NCBI GenBank assembly: GCA_020248405.1 | Contig: JADCHQ010000040.1 | Coordinates: 62,001 to 126,000, forward strand | DNA length: 64,000 nucleotides | Reading direction: 5' to 3' | Source: Rhodocyclaceae bacterium | GTDB lineage: Bacteria > Pseudomonadota > Gammaproteobacteria > Burkholderiales > Ga0077523 | Shown here: positions 43,722 through 53,332 of the stretch, piece by piece | Position numbering within the stretch: position 1 is the stretch's first letter | How the letters are laid out: the number at the start of each line of letters is the position of its first letter | Made by a program: the position numbers and the translations under genes | The notes under the pieces: generated by a model | Database searches by the model: none | Seen by the model: only the letters and a program-made list of their open reading frames with translations | Told to the model about the DNA's origin: nothing

Positions 43722-44855
43722 GTGCCCGTGGCAGCCTGGCCCGCGCTTGCCGCGGTGGCCATCGGCGCAGGGCTTGCCGCCGCGCTGCTGCTGGTGCACC
43801 ACAAGGCAGCCGTGCTGGCGGTGCTGGCCGTTGGCGCGGCGCTGCTGGTGGTGGCGCAGCGCACGCGCGCCGGCGAGCGTGCGGCCGCCTCGGCCGCCGC
43901 CCACCCCCGCCTTGTGCCCGTGGCAGTGGCCGCCTGCGGTCTGGGCCTGGTGATGCTGCTGCGCGAGGACAATTTCGCGCTGCTCATGCTGTGCACGGTG
44001 GCGCTGCAGACGCTGGCGGCCCTGGGCCTGCACCTGCAGTTCGGCTATGCGGGGGTCGCGAACTTCGCCGGTGCCGCCTTCCTCGGCGTGGGCGCCTACA
44101 CCGCCGCCGTGCTGGGCGGCCACCTGCCGTCGGTGCTGGTACTGGTCACGGGCGCGGGCCTCGCCGCGCTCGCCGGCCTGCTGCTGGCGCTGCCGTTGCT
44201 GCGCACCCGCGGCCACTACGCAGCGCTCATCACCATCGCCTTCGGGCTGTTGCTGCGCACCTTCCTGGAGGTAAACGACACCCTCGGCGGTCCGCAGGGC
44301 CTCAAGGTGCCCGGCTTCACCTTGGGGGGGCTGGCTTTCAACGACGCCATCGTCTTCGACGAGGACACCGAGTGGTCCTTCTACGTGCCCTATGCGGTGC
44401 TGGCGCTGGCGCTGCTGGGCGCCACGCACGTGCTGGTGCGGCGCCTGGAGCGTTCCTGGATCGGCCTGGCCCTGGATGCGGTGCGCGTGGACGAAACCGC
44501 CGCGGCCGCCTTCGGCGTCAACGGCGGCGCGTGGAAGATCGCGGCGTTCTGCGTGGGCAATGCGCTGTGCGGCCTCGCGGGGGCGCTGCTCGCCATGGTC
44601 ACCGGTTTCGTGGCGCCGCCTTCCTTTGCCTTCGGCGACTCGCTGGTGCTGGTGTCCATCGTGATCCTCGGCGGCATCGGCAATCCCCTCGGGCTGCTGC
44701 CCGCGGCTTTCCTGGTGGTGGTCCTGCCCGAGAAGCTGCAGGGCCTGCAGGAGTACCGCTTCCTGCTGTTCGCGGTGCTGGTGATCCTGGTGCTGCGCCT
44801 GCGCCCCGGGGGGCTGCTGCCCCGCCGCCTGCGCCGCTGGCCGGGGTTGCCGTGA
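43722..44855 (+). CDS. livM: Branched-chain-type ABC transporter permease, LivM-like
   Basis: Second permease of 377 residues. About 70 extra hydrophobic residues precede the LivM core, which starts near FALLMLCTVALQTLAALGLHLQFGYAGVANFAGAAFLGVGAY. The cytoplasmic coupling loop is GLALDAVRVDETAAAAFGVN and the last helices carry GGIGNPLGLLPAAFLVVVLPEKLQ. GTG 43722 begins one base after the livH stop. Confidence 0.9.
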   Translation: MPVAAWPALAAVAIGAGLAAALLLVHHKAAVLAVLAVGAALLVVAQRTRAGERAAASAAAHPRLVPVAVAACGLGLVMLLREDNFALLMLCTVALQTLAALGLHLQFGYAGVANFAGAAFLGVGAYTAAVLGGHLPSVLVLVTGAGLAALAGLLLALPLLRTRGHYAALITIAFGLLLRTFLEVNDTLGGPQGLKVPGFTLGGLAFNDAIVFDEDTEWSFYVPYAVLALALLGATHVLVRRLERSWIGLALDAVRVDETAAAAFGVNGGAWKIAAFCVGNALCGLAGALLAMVTGFVAPPSFAFGDSLVLVSIVILGGIGNPLGLLPAAFLVVVLPEKLQGLQEYRFLLFAVLVILVLRLRPGGLLPRRLRRWPGLP

Positions 44856-44904
44856 ACCGCGTCCCGCCAGCGGGCGCCGTGCCGCGCCCGAGCCGGGGCA
44901 ACCC

Positions 44905-45677
44905 GTGACCGCGCCCATGCTGGAGGTCTCCGGCCTGACGGTGCGCTTCGGCGGCCTCACCGCGCTCGACGGGTTGCAACTGCGCGCCGCAGCCGGAGAA
45001 CTGCTCGGGCTGATCGGCCCCAATGGTTCCGGCAAGACCACCTTCTTCAATGCGCTCACCGGTTTCGTTCCGGTCTCCGGCGGCCAGGTGCGCTTCGATG
45101 GCAAGGACATCACCGGCGCCGCGCCGCGCCGCGTGGCCGCCTGCGGCATCGCCCGCACGTTCCAGCGCCTGCGCCTGCTCTCCGAGCTGTCGGTGTTCGA
45201 CAACCTCATGCTGGGCCTGCACCTCGACCTGCCCCACGGCCCGTGGGTCAACCTGTTCGCGCGCCGCCGTCTCGCCGCGGCGGTGCGGGAGCGTGCCGCC
45301 GAGGCCCGCGAGCTGCTGGCCGTGTTCAGCCCGGCGCTTGCCGGCCGGCTCGCCGAACCGCTGCGCGCACTGCCCATGATCGACCGGCGCCGCGTGGAGA
45401 TCTGCCGGGCCCTGGTGCGTGCGCCGCGGCTGCTGCTGCTCGACGAGCCCTCTGCCGGCATGACACCCGACGAGACCGCCGCCCTCATGGACGACCTTCA
45501 CGCGGTGAAGGCGCGCCGCCCCGGTACGGCCGTGATCCTCATCGAGCACGACATGGCGGTGATCGAGCGGGTGAGCGACCGCTGCCTGGTGCTCGACTAC
45601 GGCCGCCGGCTGTGCGAGGGCTCCTTCGCGGCGGTGTCGCGCGATCCCGAGGTGCGCCGCGCCTACCTGGGGGAAGC

Positions 45678-45681
<4 letters not shown>
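44905..45681 (+). CDS. livG: Branched-chain-type ABC transporter ATPase, LivG-like
   Basis: ATP-binding subunit of 258 residues. Walker A GPNGSGKTTFFNALTG, Q-loop FQRLRLLSELSVFDNL and Walker B LLLLDEPSAGMTP. The signature region reads LRALPMIDRRRVEICRAL rather than a canonical LSGGQ; the usual LivG reads LSYGEQR here, so this signature is divergent. The C-terminal helix region SFAAVSRDPEVRRAYLGE is typical. Start at GTG 44905; an internal ATG lies four codons later. Confidence 0.88.
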
Positions 45682-46424
<743 letters not shown>

Positions 46425-46462
46425 ATGCCGGCGCTACACTGCCTTCTCTTCGAGGAATCGCC

Positions 46463-47587
46463 ATGAGACCCGATCCGGTCGAACTGACCCGCGCGCTGCT
46501 GCACTACGACACCATCAATCCTCCCGGCCAGGAGGAACCCTGTGCCCACCACCTGGGCGGCCTGCTGGAGGCCGCGGGCTTCCGCGTGACCTACCACCCG
46601 CTGGGGCCGGGTCGCGCCAGCCTGGTGGCGCGGCGCGGCGGCCGCGACGGCGCAAAGCCCCTGTGCTTCACCGGCCACATCGACATCGTGCCCCTTGGCG
46701 CCAAGCCCTGGAGCCGCGACCCCTTCGCCGGCGAGACTCACGACGGCCGGGTGTACGGCCGCGGCTCCAGCGACATGAAGAGCGGCGTGGCCGCCTTCGT
46801 GGCGGCCGCCATCGAACTCGCCCCCCGACTGGACCACACCGCGGGGGTGGAGCTGGTGATCACCGCCGGTGAGGAGACCGGCTGCGAAGGCGCCTTCGAC
46901 CTGCTGCGCCGGCCAGGGGCGCTAGGGCGCGCCGGCGCGGTGGTGGTGGCCGAGCCCACCTCCAACTACCCCTACGTGGGGCACAAGGGCGCCTTCTGGC
47001 TCGAGGCCGTCACCCACGGCGTGACGGCCCACGGCTCCATGCCGGAGAAGGGCGTGAACGCGGTGTGCAAGGCCGCGCACGCGGTGGTGGCGCTGGAGCG
47101 CTACCGCTTCGCCACGCCGCCCCATCCCATGATGGGCCAGGGCACACTCAACATCGGCGCGCTGCACGGCGGCCTCAACATCAACTCCGTGCCCGACCGC
47201 GCCGCCATCGCGCTGGACATGCGCACCGTGCCGGGGCAGGACCACGGGCATATCCGCGACGAGCTGGGGCGCGTCCTCGGCCCCGAGGTGTCCTTCAACA
47301 CGCTGCTCGACGTGCCGCCCGTCTACACCGAGCCCGACCACGAGTGGGTGCAGCAGGTCTTCGACGTCATGCAGCTGGTGCTCGGCGCGCGGCCCGAGGC
47401 GCGCACCGCCACCTACTTCACCGACGCGGCAGCCCTTCACCAGGGCTACGGCGGACCGCCCATCGTGATCCTCGGGCCGGGCGAGGCCCACATGGCCCAC
47501 CAGACCGACGAGTACTGCGTGGCCGAGCGCGTGCTGCAGTCCACCGACGCCTTCGCCCACATCCTGCGGCGCTGGTGCGGTCTCTGA
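46463..47587 (+). CDS. M20 family metallopeptidase / amidohydrolase (ArgE-DapE type)
   Basis: Two-metal hydrolase of 374 residues; the family cleaves N-acyl or N-carbamoyl amino compounds. Metal and catalytic residues are readable: His and Asp in CFTGHIDIVP, the bridging Asp in GRGSSDMKSG, the Glu-Glu pair in AGEETGCEG, Glu in VVAEPTSN, and His in AHMAHQTDEYC. A dimerisation domain begins near GVTAHGSMPEKG. GAGGAA precedes the ATG by six bases. In an operon with a transporter and malonate-activating enzymes, it may release malonate from an imported amide or N-malonyl compound; the substrate is not established. Confidence 0.88.
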   Translation: MRPDPVELTRALLHYDTINPPGQEEPCAHHLGGLLEAAGFRVTYHPLGPGRASLVARRGGRDGAKPLCFTGHIDIVPLGAKPWSRDPFAGETHDGRVYGRGSSDMKSGVAAFVAAAIELAPRLDHTAGVELVITAGEETGCEGAFDLLRRPGALGRAGAVVVAEPTSNYPYVGHKGAFWLEAVTHGVTAHGSMPEKGVNAVCKAAHAVVALERYRFATPPHPMMGQGTLNIGALHGGLNINSVPDRAAIALDMRTVPGQDHGHIRDELGRVLGPEVSFNTLLDVPPVYTEPDHEWVQQVFDVMQLVLGARPEARTATYFTDAAALHQGYGGPPIVILGPGEAHMAHQTDEYCVAERVLQSTDAFAHILRRWCGL

Positions 47588-47610
47588 GCGAGGGGCTGCC
47601 CCTGGACGCA

Positions 47611-48846
47611 ATGGCGTCACGGTCGCTCGAGGCGCTGGCCGACGCAGGCAGCGTGCAACCCGCCGGGCGCGCGCCGGGCGCCTGCGCGGCCCGGGCGCGG
47701 CTCGGGGGAGTCCCGGTGGTGATGGCCGCCACCGATCCGGCCCTGGACTCGGGTGCCATCGGGCGCCAGGAAGCGGTGGTGATCGGTGCCGCGGCCGGCG
47801 AGGCCCAGGCGCGCGGCGTTCCGCTGGTGCTGCTGCTGGATTCGGCCGGCGCCCGTCTTACCGAGGGCGTGGCGGTGCTCGGGGCGTTCCGGCGGCTGCA
47901 AGGTGCCATCGTGGCGGCCGTGGAGGCGGGCGTCCCCTTGGCGGCGGTGCTCGGCCGGCACTGTTTTGGTGGCGCCAGCCTGCTTGCCTGCAGTGCGCGT
48001 GCACGCTTCTACGGGCGCCATACGTTGTTCGGGTTGTCGGGCCCGCGTGCCCTGGGTGGCGCGGTGGGCGTGCGGCTGTCGCCCGAGGTCGTGGACGGGG
48101 TCTATGGTGTGCAGTCGCGATTGCCGCGCGATCCCGCCGGCGTGCTTGCCGACGCAGCCCAACTGCCGGCGGCGCTGCGCGCCTGGTGCCGCGAGCCGGC
48201 ACCCGCCGAGAGCCTGCGCGGCAGCCACGCGTTGCTGCGCCGCGCCTTGCCTCGGGATGACACGCTCCGCCCCGGGCCCGCCCCGGTGGAACTCGTGGAC
48301 CAGCTGGACCCGTTGTTCCCGGACGGATGGCAGGCCCAGGTTGTGGACGGCGCCGTGTCGGGCCAGGCGCGAACCAGGCGGGGGCCGGTGGCTTTCGCGG
48401 GGTTCGTCCAAGGCCATGCCGTGAGTCCGCGCGCTGCTCTCTGGCTGGCCGGCGCGCTGCTGGAGATGAACGCATCCGCCGGGCCCGAACAGGTGGTGCT
48501 GCTGCTGGATTCTCCCGGGCAGTCCACGAGCCTCGAGCACGAGCGCCTCCTGCCCAGTATGGCGGTGGCCCATGCGTGCGCCGCGGCAGCGCGGCTTCGG
48601 GCTTCGGGCCGGCATGTGGCGCTCTGGCTTGCGGGACAGGCCGGTGGTGCCATTTACGTGGCGCTCGCGGCTGCCGCGGATCAGGTGATGGCTTTCTCTG
48701 CCACGCGGCTTCAGACCCTGCCGCTGAAGGCGGTCGACGGCGTGATCGGTGCCGGGATGGCCGCCGAGGCCGACCCGCAGACGTGTCTGGCGGCTGGCGT
48801 GGTGGACCGATGGGTCGGTGAATACCGGGAGGCTGGCGAGACGTGA
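47611..48846 (+). CDS. Fused carboxyltransferase-like protein, similar to malonate decarboxylase beta and gamma subunits
   Basis: Protein of 411 residues with two crotonase-like halves. The N-half has LVLLLDSAGARLTEG (about 72-86) and the glycine loop GRHCFGGAS (115-123). The C-half repeats the theme with VVLLLDSPGQS (295-305) and AGQAGGAIYVAL (341-352). This pattern is that of biotin-independent malonate decarboxylase subunits MdcD and MdcE, or of biotin-dependent carboxyltransferase beta subunits, here in one short chain. No biotin or acyl-carrier gene is nearby. The ATG 47611 is chosen; an in-frame GTG at 47575 would overlap the M20 gene. The stop overlaps the ligase start. Likely a decarboxylase of malonyl-CoA or a similar thioester, by inference. 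Confidence 0.72.
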   Translation: MASRSLEALADAGSVQPAGRAPGACAARARLGGVPVVMAATDPALDSGAIGRQEAVVIGAAAGEAQARGVPLVLLLDSAGARLTEGVAVLGAFRRLQGAIVAAVEAGVPLAAVLGRHCFGGASLLACSARARFYGRHTLFGLSGPRALGGAVGVRLSPEVVDGVYGVQSRLPRDPAGVLADAAQLPAALRAWCREPAPAESLRGSHALLRRALPRDDTLRPGPAPVELVDQLDPLFPDGWQAQVVDGAVSGQARTRRGPVAFAGFVQGHAVSPRAALWLAGALLEMNASAGPEQVVLLLDSPGQSTSLEHERLLPSMAVAHACAAAARLRASGRHVALWLAGQAGGAIYVALAAAADQVMAFSATRLQTLPLKAVDGVIGAGMAAEADPQTCLAAGVVDRWVGEYREAGET

Positions 48847-50348
48847 AGGACGAGAGTTTCCACGCGCTGCTGCGCAGCCGTTTTCCGGCCGACACCTCGG
48901 CCCCGCTGCTGGAGACCGACCAGGGCAGCGTGTGGTCGTGGTCGCAACTGGACGCGGCTTCCGCGCGCATGGCCAACGCCCTGGAGCAGGCGGGCGCGAG
49001 GCCCGGCGACCGCATCGGTGCCCAGGTGGACAAGTCGCCCGAGGCGCTGGCGCTGTATCTCGCCTGCCTGCGTGCCGGGCTGGTGTACCTGCCGCTCAAC
49101 AACGCCTACACCCCCGCCGAGGTGGGCTATTTCGTCGGCGATGCCCGCCCGGCCGTGTTCGTGTGCACGCCCGGAGCACTCGCGGCCCTGGAGCCCGCGG
49201 CCCTCGAGGCCGGGGCGCTCTCGGTGCTCACCCTCGACGCCGACGGCGGCGGAAGCCTTGCCGAGGCGGCGGCGCGCCATCCCGAGGCGCACGCACCCGT
49301 GCTGCGGGAGGCCGGCCACGTGGCGGCGATCATCTACACCTCGGGCACCACGGGGCGCTCGAAGGGCGCCATGCTCACCCACGGCAACCTCGCCTCCAAC
49401 GGACTGGCGCTGGTGGAGGCGTGGGCTTTCGGGCCCGGCGACGTGCTGCTGCACGCGCTGCCCGTGTTCCACGTGCACGGACTGTTCGTGGCGCACCACT
49501 GCGTGCTGCTGTCGGGTGCGCGCATGCTCTACCACCGGCGCTTCGACCTGCCGCTGCTGCTGCGCGACCTGCCGCGCGCCACGGTGCTCATGGGCGTGCC
49601 CACTTTCTACACGCGGCTGCTGGCCGACCCGGGCTTCGGCCGTCACACCGCCCCGGGCGTGCGCCTGTTCGTGTCCGGGTCGGCGCCGCTGCTGCCTGAA
49701 ACTTTCAACGCCTTCGAGGCCCGTACCGGGCATCGCATCCTGGAACGCTATGGCATGAGCGAGGCGGGCATGATCACCAGCAATCCGCTGCACGGCGAGC
49801 GCCGCGGCGGCACCGTGGGTCAGCCGCTGGCAGGCGTGACGGTGCGAGTGGCCGATGGCGAGGACCGGCCCCTGCCAGCGGGCGAGACTGGCGGCGTGCA
49901 ACTCCGCGGCCCCAACGTATTCGCCGGTTACTGGGGCATGCCCGAAAAGACCCGCGAGGAGTTCACCGCCGATGGTTTCTTCCGCACCGGAGACGTGGGC
50001 CGATTCGATGCGCACGGTTATCTGTCCATCGTGGGACGGGCGAAGGACCTGATCATCACCGGGGGCTACAACGTCTATCCGAGGGAGATCGAACTGGAGA
50101 TCGACGCGATTCCGGGCGTGCTGGAATCGGCGGTGATCGGCCTGCCCCATCCGGATTTCGGCGAAGCCGTGACCGCGGTAGTGGTGGCGCGGCCAGGCGC
50201 CGCCCTCGACCCTGCCGCCATGGTGGCCAGCCTGCGCGAGCGTCTCGCCGCCTACAAGCTGCCCAAGCGCGTGATCTTGGCCGACGAACTGCCGCGCAAC
50301 GCCATGGGCAAGGTGCAGAAGGCGGAGTTGCGCAGGCTTCTGGGCTGA
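48843..50348 (+). CDS. matB: Malonyl-CoA synthetase-like acyl-CoA ligase
   Basis: Adenylate-forming ligase of 501 residues. P-loop IIYTSGTTGRSKGAM (163-177), A5 motif ERYGMSEAGM (301-310), A7/A8 FRTGDVGRFDAHGYLSIVGRAKDLIITGGYNVYPREIE and catalytic Lys490 in NAMGKVQK. The sequence after A5, TSNPLHGERRGGTVGQPL, matches the malonate-binding MatB type. It would make malonyl-CoA from malonate, CoA and ATP. GTG 48843-48845 overlaps the preceding stop (GTGA), coupling it tightly to the carboxyltransferase-like protein. Last gene of the operon. Related dicarboxylates remain possible substrates. Confidence 0.85.
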   Translation: MKDESFHALLRSRFPADTSAPLLETDQGSVWSWSQLDAASARMANALEQAGARPGDRIGAQVDKSPEALALYLACLRAGLVYLPLNNAYTPAEVGYFVGDARPAVFVCTPGALAALEPAALEAGALSVLTLDADGGGSLAEAAARHPEAHAPVLREAGHVAAIIYTSGTTGRSKGAMLTHGNLASNGLALVEAWAFGPGDVLLHALPVFHVHGLFVAHHCVLLSGARMLYHRRFDLPLLLRDLPRATVLMGVPTFYTRLLADPGFGRHTAPGVRLFVSGSAPLLPETFNAFEARTGHRILERYGMSEAGMITSNPLHGERRGGTVGQPLAGVTVRVADGEDRPLPAGETGGVQLRGPNVFAGYWGMPEKTREEFTADGFFRTGDVGRFDAHGYLSIVGRAKDLIITGGYNVYPREIELEIDAIPGVLESAVIGLPHPDFGEAVTAVVVARPGAALDPAAMVASLRERLAAYKLPKRVILADELPRNAMGKVQKAELRRLLG

Positions 50349-50427
50349 CGGCGGCGGCGCGCCCGCCGGCCCCGGGGCCGTGGCGGGTGAGCGCGGCAGC
50401 GCGGCAGGCAACGACGGGGGGCAATCC

Positions 50428-51271
50428 ATGCGATGGGAAGGCGGCAGGCGCAGTGACAACATCGAGGACCGCCGGGGCATGCGCGTGCCGGGCGGCGTGG
50501 TGGGCGGTGGCGGCATCGGCGTGGTGGTGATCGCGCTGATTGCCATGTTCCTGGGAGTGGACCCGCGCATCGTGCTGCAGGGCGCGGGCGAGGTGGCGCC
50601 GGCGCCCCGCGAGGCGCCTGCGGGCCCGCGTGACCCCGCCGAGGAACGGCTCAAGGACTTCGTCTCGGTGGTGCTGGCCGACACGGAGGACACCTGGAGC
50701 GAGATCTTCCGCACCCAGGGGCGCCCGCTACCAGCCGCCGCGGCTGGTGCTGTTCACGGGCGCGGTGCAGTCGGCCTGCGGCACCGCCAGTTCCGCCGTG
50801 GGGCCGTTCTACTGCCCCGGCGACACCACGGTCTACATCGACCTGGACTTCTACCGCCTGCTCGCGCAGCGCTTCGGTGCGCCGGGCGATTTTGCCCTGG
50901 CCTACGTGATCGCCCACGAGGTGGGGCATCACGTGCAGAACCTGCTGGGCATCTCCGAGAAGGTGCATGCCGCCCGGGAACGGGCCGGCGAGGTGCGCGG
51001 CAATGCCCTGTCGGTGCGCCAGGAATTGCAGGCCGACTGCATGGCTGGCGTGTGGGCCAACCACGCCAACCGCGCCCGCCAGATCCTCGAGGCCGGCGAC
51101 GTGGAGGAGGGCCTCGCCGCGGCCGCCGCCATCGGCGATGATCGCCTGCAGCAGCAAGGACGCGGCCACGTGGCGCCCGAGACCTTCACCCACGGCACTT
51201 CGGCCCAGCGGGTGCGCTGGTTCCGGCGCGGGCTGGAGGCCTGCGACACCTTCAAGGCTGCCCAGCTCTGA
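50428..51271 (+). pseudogene. YpfJ-type neutral zinc metallopeptidase with a frameshift
   Basis: Membrane-anchored zinc peptidase family. The first part (MRWEGGRRSDNIEDRRG, a glycine-rich membrane helix, [18 protein letters not shown]) is in one frame; the rest ([31 protein letters not shown], zinc motif HEVGHH at about 50914-50931, [14 protein letters not shown]) is in another. The frames would join cleanly as [10 protein letters not shown] if the four-G run at 50718-50721 had three. So either a one-base insertion has inactivated the gene or there is an assembly or sequencing error. All family motifs survive on both sides, arguing for a recent event or artefact. Confidence 0.85.
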
Positions 51272-51342
51272 GGCCGCGGCGCCTCAGGATGGTCGTGTTA
51301 CCTTTGGCATGAAGCCGCCGCGTTGGCGGTACGGGAGCCAAA

Positions 51343-51657
51343 ATGCTCGTCACCAGTCTCGAAATCATCCCTGGCCGGCGTGTCGCCAAGCACCTGGGGC
51401 TCGTGCAGGGCAGTACGGTGCGCGCCAAGCACGCGGGCAAGGACCTGATGGCAAGCCTCAAGAACATCGTGGGGGGTGAGCTCAAGGGCTACACGGAATT
51501 GCTCCAGGAAGCCCGCGTCGAGGCCACTGCGCGCATGGTGAAGCAGGCCGAGGCCGTGGGTGCCAATGCCGTGCTCAACGTGCGGTATTCCACGTCGTCC
51601 ATCACCCAGGGCGCGGCCGAGCTGCTGGCCTATGGCACCGCCGTGGTGCTCGAATAG
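51343..51657 (+). CDS. YbjQ family (DUF74) heavy-metal-binding-domain protein
   Basis: Cytoplasmic protein of 104 residues with the YbjQ fold, a pentameric small domain of uncertain function once proposed to bind metals. Motifs: LVTSLEIIPGRRVAKHLGLVQGSTV, LKNIVGGELKGYTELLQEAR and GANAVLNVRYSTSSI. It is followed after 12 bases by a membrane-anchored relative, probably in one transcript with the M48 peptidase gene. Confidence 0.9.
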   Translation: MLVTSLEIIPGRRVAKHLGLVQGSTVRAKHAGKDLMASLKNIVGGELKGYTELLQEARVEATARMVKQAEAVGANAVLNVRYSTSSITQGAAELLAYGTAVVLE

Positions 51658-51669
51658 CGCGGCCTGCCC

Positions 51670-52131
51670 ATGGACCATTTCAACCTGATTGTCTTTCTTG
51701 GGCTGCTGCTGCTGGGCTACGTGGCCGGCCGTATTGCCGAGTCGCGCCACTACCGTTCCATCCGCCAGCGCGAGGCGGAGCTGGGCGACGTGCTGGTGTT
51801 CGCGAGCCGCTTTCCGCCCGACTTCCGGGTTCGCCCGCAGACGCTGGTGGGCGGCAGCGTGGTGGTGGGCGAGGACTACTTCAAGTCGATCGTGGCCGCC
51901 TTGCAGAAACTTGTGGGTGGCCGGCTCAAGAGCTACGAGACGTTGCTGGATCGCGCCCGTCGCGAAGCAGTACTGCGCATGAAGGAAGAGGCCCGCCAAA
52001 AGGGTGCTTCCATGGTGGTGAACGTGAAGTTCCAGACCTTCTCCATCCCGGGGCGCAACCCCAACAGCCTGCGGGCCGTGGAAGTGCTGGCCTACGGCAC
52101 AGCGCTCGGGCCCGCCATGCCGCGCGGCTGA
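51670..52131 (+). CDS. Membrane-anchored YbjQ-like protein
   Basis: 153 residues: an N-terminal hydrophobic helix (NLIVFLGLLLLGYVAG) followed by a basic stretch and a YbjQ-like domain, recognisable from VGGSVVVGEDYFKSI, LQKLVGGRLKSYETLLDRARREA and GASMVVNVKFQTFSI. It parallels the soluble protein upstream and probably arose by duplication plus addition of a membrane anchor. Function unknown; lies six bases before the M48 peptidase gene. Confidence 0.82.
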   Translation: MDHFNLIVFLGLLLLGYVAGRIAESRHYRSIRQREAELGDVLVFASRFPPDFRVRPQTLVGGSVVVGEDYFKSIVAALQKLVGGRLKSYETLLDRARREAVLRMKEEARQKGASMVVNVKFQTFSIPGRNPNSLRAVEVLAYGTALGPAMPRG

Positions 52132-52137
52132 GGGCGC

Positions 52138-53022
52138 ATGTCCCTGCCGCCCGAGTACGCCAACCCGCCCTTACCCGAGGGGATAAACGTCACCCGCACC
52201 CACCCGCTGGCGGACTTCGCCCGGTTGCTTGGGGGCGTGGCGGTGGTGGTGGTGGCGGTGGTGGGGGTGTCGGCCGTGGCCGCCGCACATCTGGCGCGCT
52301 TCGTGCCGTTCAGCGCCGAGGCGGCTGCTGTGCAACGTTTCGAGCGCGTCTTCCCCGAGGCCGGCGGTGGGCCGGTGGAGCCCTGGTTGCGAGATCTCAC
52401 CGCCCGGATCGCGGCGGCGTCGCGACTGCCCTCGGGCATGACCGTGACGGTGCACTACGTCCAGGAGCCCACCGTCAATGCCTTTGCCACCTTGGGGGGG
52501 CATGTGGTCATGTATGCGGGCTTGTTGGAGAAGCTCGAGTCGGAGAACGCCGTCGCCATGGTGCTGGCCCATGAAGTGGCGCACGTGAAGCTGCGCCACC
52601 CCGCCTCTACCCTGGGACGGGGTCTGGTGCTGGGTCTGGCGCTGACGCTGGTGTCCACGGCCACCGGCAGCGACATGGTGGGCAACGTCCTCGGACCGGC
52701 GGGTCTGCTCACGGTGCTGAGCTTCTCCAGGCGCCAGGAGCGCGAGGCCGACGAGGCAGCCGCCGGCGCATTGGCGACCCTGTACGGGCACACGGGCGGC
52801 GCACCCGATCTGTTCCGCGCCATCGAGGTGCAGCGCACCGGCGGGTCGCCCCCTGCGTTCTTGTCCACCCATCCCCTGGACGCCGAGCGCATCGCCGCCG
52901 TGGAATCCCTGGCCCGCGCGCGTGGTTGGCCAACCACCGGTGCCACGCGACCGGTTCCGCCGGATGTGCGTGCCGCCGTCCGCCGCGCAACGGAACGCGC
53001 CGCACCCGGCGTGGTCGATTGA
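52138..53022 (+). CDS. M48 family metallopeptidase
   Basis: Membrane zinc protease of 294 residues, in the Ste24/HtpX/BepA-like clan. One N-terminal helix (LLGGVAVVVVAVVGVSAVAAA), then the peptidase domain with zinc motif HEVAH (145-149), third ligand Glu203 in EREADEAA, and a second hydrophobic stretch between them. C-terminal FLSTHPLDAERIAAV is characteristic. Placed after the YbjQ pair and the YpfJ-type gene, it suggests an envelope quality-control cluster. Confidence 0.9.
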   Translation: MSLPPEYANPPLPEGINVTRTHPLADFARLLGGVAVVVVAVVGVSAVAAAHLARFVPFSAEAAAVQRFERVFPEAGGGPVEPWLRDLTARIAAASRLPSGMTVTVHYVQEPTVNAFATLGGHVVMYAGLLEKLESENAVAMVLAHEVAHVKLRHPASTLGRGLVLGLALTLVSTATGSDMVGNVLGPAGLLTVLSFSRRQEREADEAAAGALATLYGHTGGAPDLFRAIEVQRTGGSPPAFLSTHPLDAERIAAVESLARARGWPTTGATRPVPPDVRAAVRRATERAAPGVVD

Positions 53023-53067
53023 CACGCGCACTCTGCGCAGCCTAATTTCGCGGCTGCGCGCAACCTC

Positions 53068-53265
53068 GCGACGGGAGAGTGCTCCGGGCCGATGACCTGG
53101 GGCCGCCGAAGGCGCAAGCACCCGTGAACGCTCAGGTCCCCTGAACCGTCGCAAGAGGGCGCAACTCTGGAGAGCGCGGGCTCGAGCGGGCCCGCCACCG
53201 AAGGGGCAACCGGGCCGGCCGCAACAGCTGCCGTGCCCGCAATCTCTCAGGTAAGGCGGACAGAG
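53068..53265 (+). ncRNA. Tandem glycine riboswitch
   Basis: Two consecutive glycine aptamers. Aptamer 1 is closed by GCGACGG (53068-53074) pairing with CCGTCGC (53146-53152) and contains GGGAGAG, GCCGCCGAAGGCGCAAGC and CGCTCAGG. Aptamer 2 is closed by CTCTG (53165-53169) pairing with CAGAG (53261-53265) and contains GGAGAGCG, CCACCGAAGGGGCAA and TCTCTCAGGTAAGG. A 12-base linker joins them. It directly precedes an intrinsic terminator and dadA, so glycine probably turns on dadA by preventing termination, the usual direction for this class. Confidence 0.92.
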
Positions 53266-53304
53266 GGGTGAGGTCAGGACCGTGGTCCTGCTTCACCCTT
53301 TTTT
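53266..53304 (+). terminator. Riboswitch-controlled intrinsic terminator before dadA
   Basis: GGGTGA and AGGACC pair with GGTCCT and TTCACCC to form a long hairpin (about 53266-53298), immediately followed by six T residues (53299-53304). Its 5' arm abuts the closing stem of the second glycine aptamer, so folding of that aptamer can interfere with the hairpin. Confidence 0.85.
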
Positions 53305-53332
53305 CATTTCCGCTCGCTGAAGGAGCAGCCAC

